Part shown: positions 22,110 to 22,514 of the stretch, in pieces
Position numbering within the stretch: position 1 is the first letter of the stretch
How the letters are laid out: each line of letters starts with the position of its first letter
Virus record (IMG/VR): IMGVR_UViG_3300010371_000369
Span: 1-22,514 of that record
Strand: one strand, 5' to 3'
DNA from: a virus
DNA: 22,514 bases
Notes under the pieces: generated by a model
The model's input: the letters and a program-made list of their open reading frames with translations, nothing else
The model's database searches: none
What the model was told of the DNA's origin: nothing
Made by a program: the position numbers and the translations under genes

Positions 22110-22139
22110 CGCCTACCCACAATCCGAGGTCGCGCGCAA
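22110..22139 (-). promoter_or_regulatory. Promoter-like element A (packaging genes)
   Basis: On the minus strand TTGCGC, 13 bases, then GTGGGTAGGCG. Spacing is identical to elements B and C, and TTGCGCGC is shared with B. It begins three bases after the stop of the 55-aa ORF and about 30 bases before the small-terminase-like start. The bases after GTGGGTAGGCG differ here (GGAGGG instead of CAGATT). Likely start point for the packaging and head transcript. Confidence 0.5.
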
Positions 22140-22142
22140 GAG

Positions 22143-22310
22143 CTACCCGGGGTGTCCCAGGATCACCTCTCGAGGCGTCGCCGGCCGCACGATATCTGAC
22201 TCGTGTGCCGTGCGCATCGTGTGCGACCACCGGACTCGGCGAGGGGCCATCATGCTCAGACCCATCCACAAGCGCACGCCGATCACCCCGTTTCCGTACG
22301 TCCTCACCAC
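22143..22310 (-). CDS. Possible small protein, 55 aa
   Basis: A GTG start five bases after the preceding stop, with AGGTG overlapping it. Most codons end in G or C (46 of about 56 by hand count), as in neighbouring genes, which supports coding. Sequence: VRTYGNGVIGVRLWMGLSMM, then SDIVRPATPREVILGHPG at the end. No membrane segment or motif is clear and the family is unknown. A non-coding interval before the packaging operon is the alternative. Confidence 0.4.
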   Translation of the reverse strand: MVRTYGNGVIGVRLWMGLSMMAPRRVRWSHTMRTAHESDIVRPATPREVILGHPG

Positions 22311-22315
22311 CTGCG

Positions 22316-22514
22316 CTACGGCGGGTGACCTGCCAGTGATCCGCAGAACACACGCGGGGCGTTCTTCTGGAGGTTCCCCCAGGCTTCCTTGCGTCCTCCC
22401 CCCCGCTTGGCCGGGATGCTCTCGCAGCACGGCGGGTATGTCCGGGATAGCGCGCCCACGTTCGCCAGTCGACCCAAGCCCCGCGCGGTCGACCGAGAGC
22501 CGTTGCCCGCGCGA
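22316..22514 (-). CDS. Possible C-terminal part of a gene entering from the right edge
   Basis: An open frame from the window edge to TAG at 22316 (65 codons visible) with strong G/C at third positions. It ends PPCCESIPAKRGGG, RKEAWGNLQKNAPRVFCGSL, AGHPP. The start is out of view, or could be an internal GTG or TTG. Three cysteines (CC and FCG) and a basic patch hint at a small metal-binding or nucleic-acid-binding tail, without a recognised family. The two other frames are also open here, so the choice rests on codon usage and on its spacing to the next ORF. Confidence 0.35.
   Translation of the reverse strand, partial: RAGNGSRSTARGLGRLANVGALSRTYPPCCESIPAKRGGGRKEAWGNLQKNAPRVFCGSLAGHPP

Noticed and set aside
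1-22514. tRNA genes, CRISPR arrays, insertion sequences, attachment sites
   Set aside because: None seen on reading: no cloverleaf-like segments, no regularly spaced direct repeats, no transposase or integrase motifs.

Overview
This window is the morphogenesis region of a tailed phage or prophage, probably a short-tailed podovirus. It is GC-rich (roughly two thirds by eye). Nearly all genes run leftward on the minus strand, packed head to tail with 1-11 base start/stop overlaps (GTGA, TGATG, ATGA). In transcription order, right to left, they are: the tail end of a possible gene off the right edge and a 55-aa ORF; a small-terminase-like protein; a GNAT acetyltransferase; a 113-aa unknown; the large terminase; a 62-aa protein; portal; scaffold-like protein; major capsid protein; a 137-aa possible head decoration protein; a 73-aa acidic protein; a head-tail adaptor; a 180-aa unknown; and a 1046-aa tail nozzle / DNA-stabilisation protein. 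Then come three candidate ejection proteins (304, 486 and 527 aa), a 190-aa unknown, and a left cassette: 141-aa unknown, 243-aa lipoprotein, 97-aa unknown, 804-aa fibre-like protein, 68-aa membrane protein, and a gene leaving the left edge. No sheath, tape measure or major tail tube gene is visible, and the adaptor plus nozzle pair is typical of P22/SU10-type short tails.

One locus breaks the strand pattern. At 8873-9465 a plus-strand pair encodes a secreted Cys-rich lipoprotein and a 72-aa membrane protein, coupled by a GTGA overlap. The lipoprotein has a Gly-rich stretch after the lipobox and a C-terminal NCGxC...C...C pattern familiar from myxobacterial (Myxococcota) cell-surface lipoproteins. 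This is the main host clue: I infer a myxobacterial or related host, and a phage-borne cell-surface conversion or exclusion module (a moron).

Four further points deserve attention. (1) A 30-base promoter-like element, TTG...GTGRGTAGGCG with constant spacing, occurs three times on the minus strand, each time just after an upstream stop and ahead of a gene block (packaging, capsid, left cassette). (2) Leader regions of the portal and capsid genes share a second motif, and the octamer GACGAAAC occurs on the minus strand in three non-coding leaders. (3) Several proteins of the structural region carry export-type N-termini: the capsid protein has a two-segment hydrophobic extension before its family-like core, the fibre-like protein has a Sec-type signal peptide plus about 15 cysteines, and the 243-aa protein has a lipobox. 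(4) A Gln/Ala-rich protein in the ejection block ends in an S74-type intramolecular chaperone domain with its Ser-Lys pair intact.

No tRNA, rRNA, CRISPR array, insertion sequence, integrase, polymerase or lysis enzyme was recognised. No stretch longer than 300 bases lacks a gene call.
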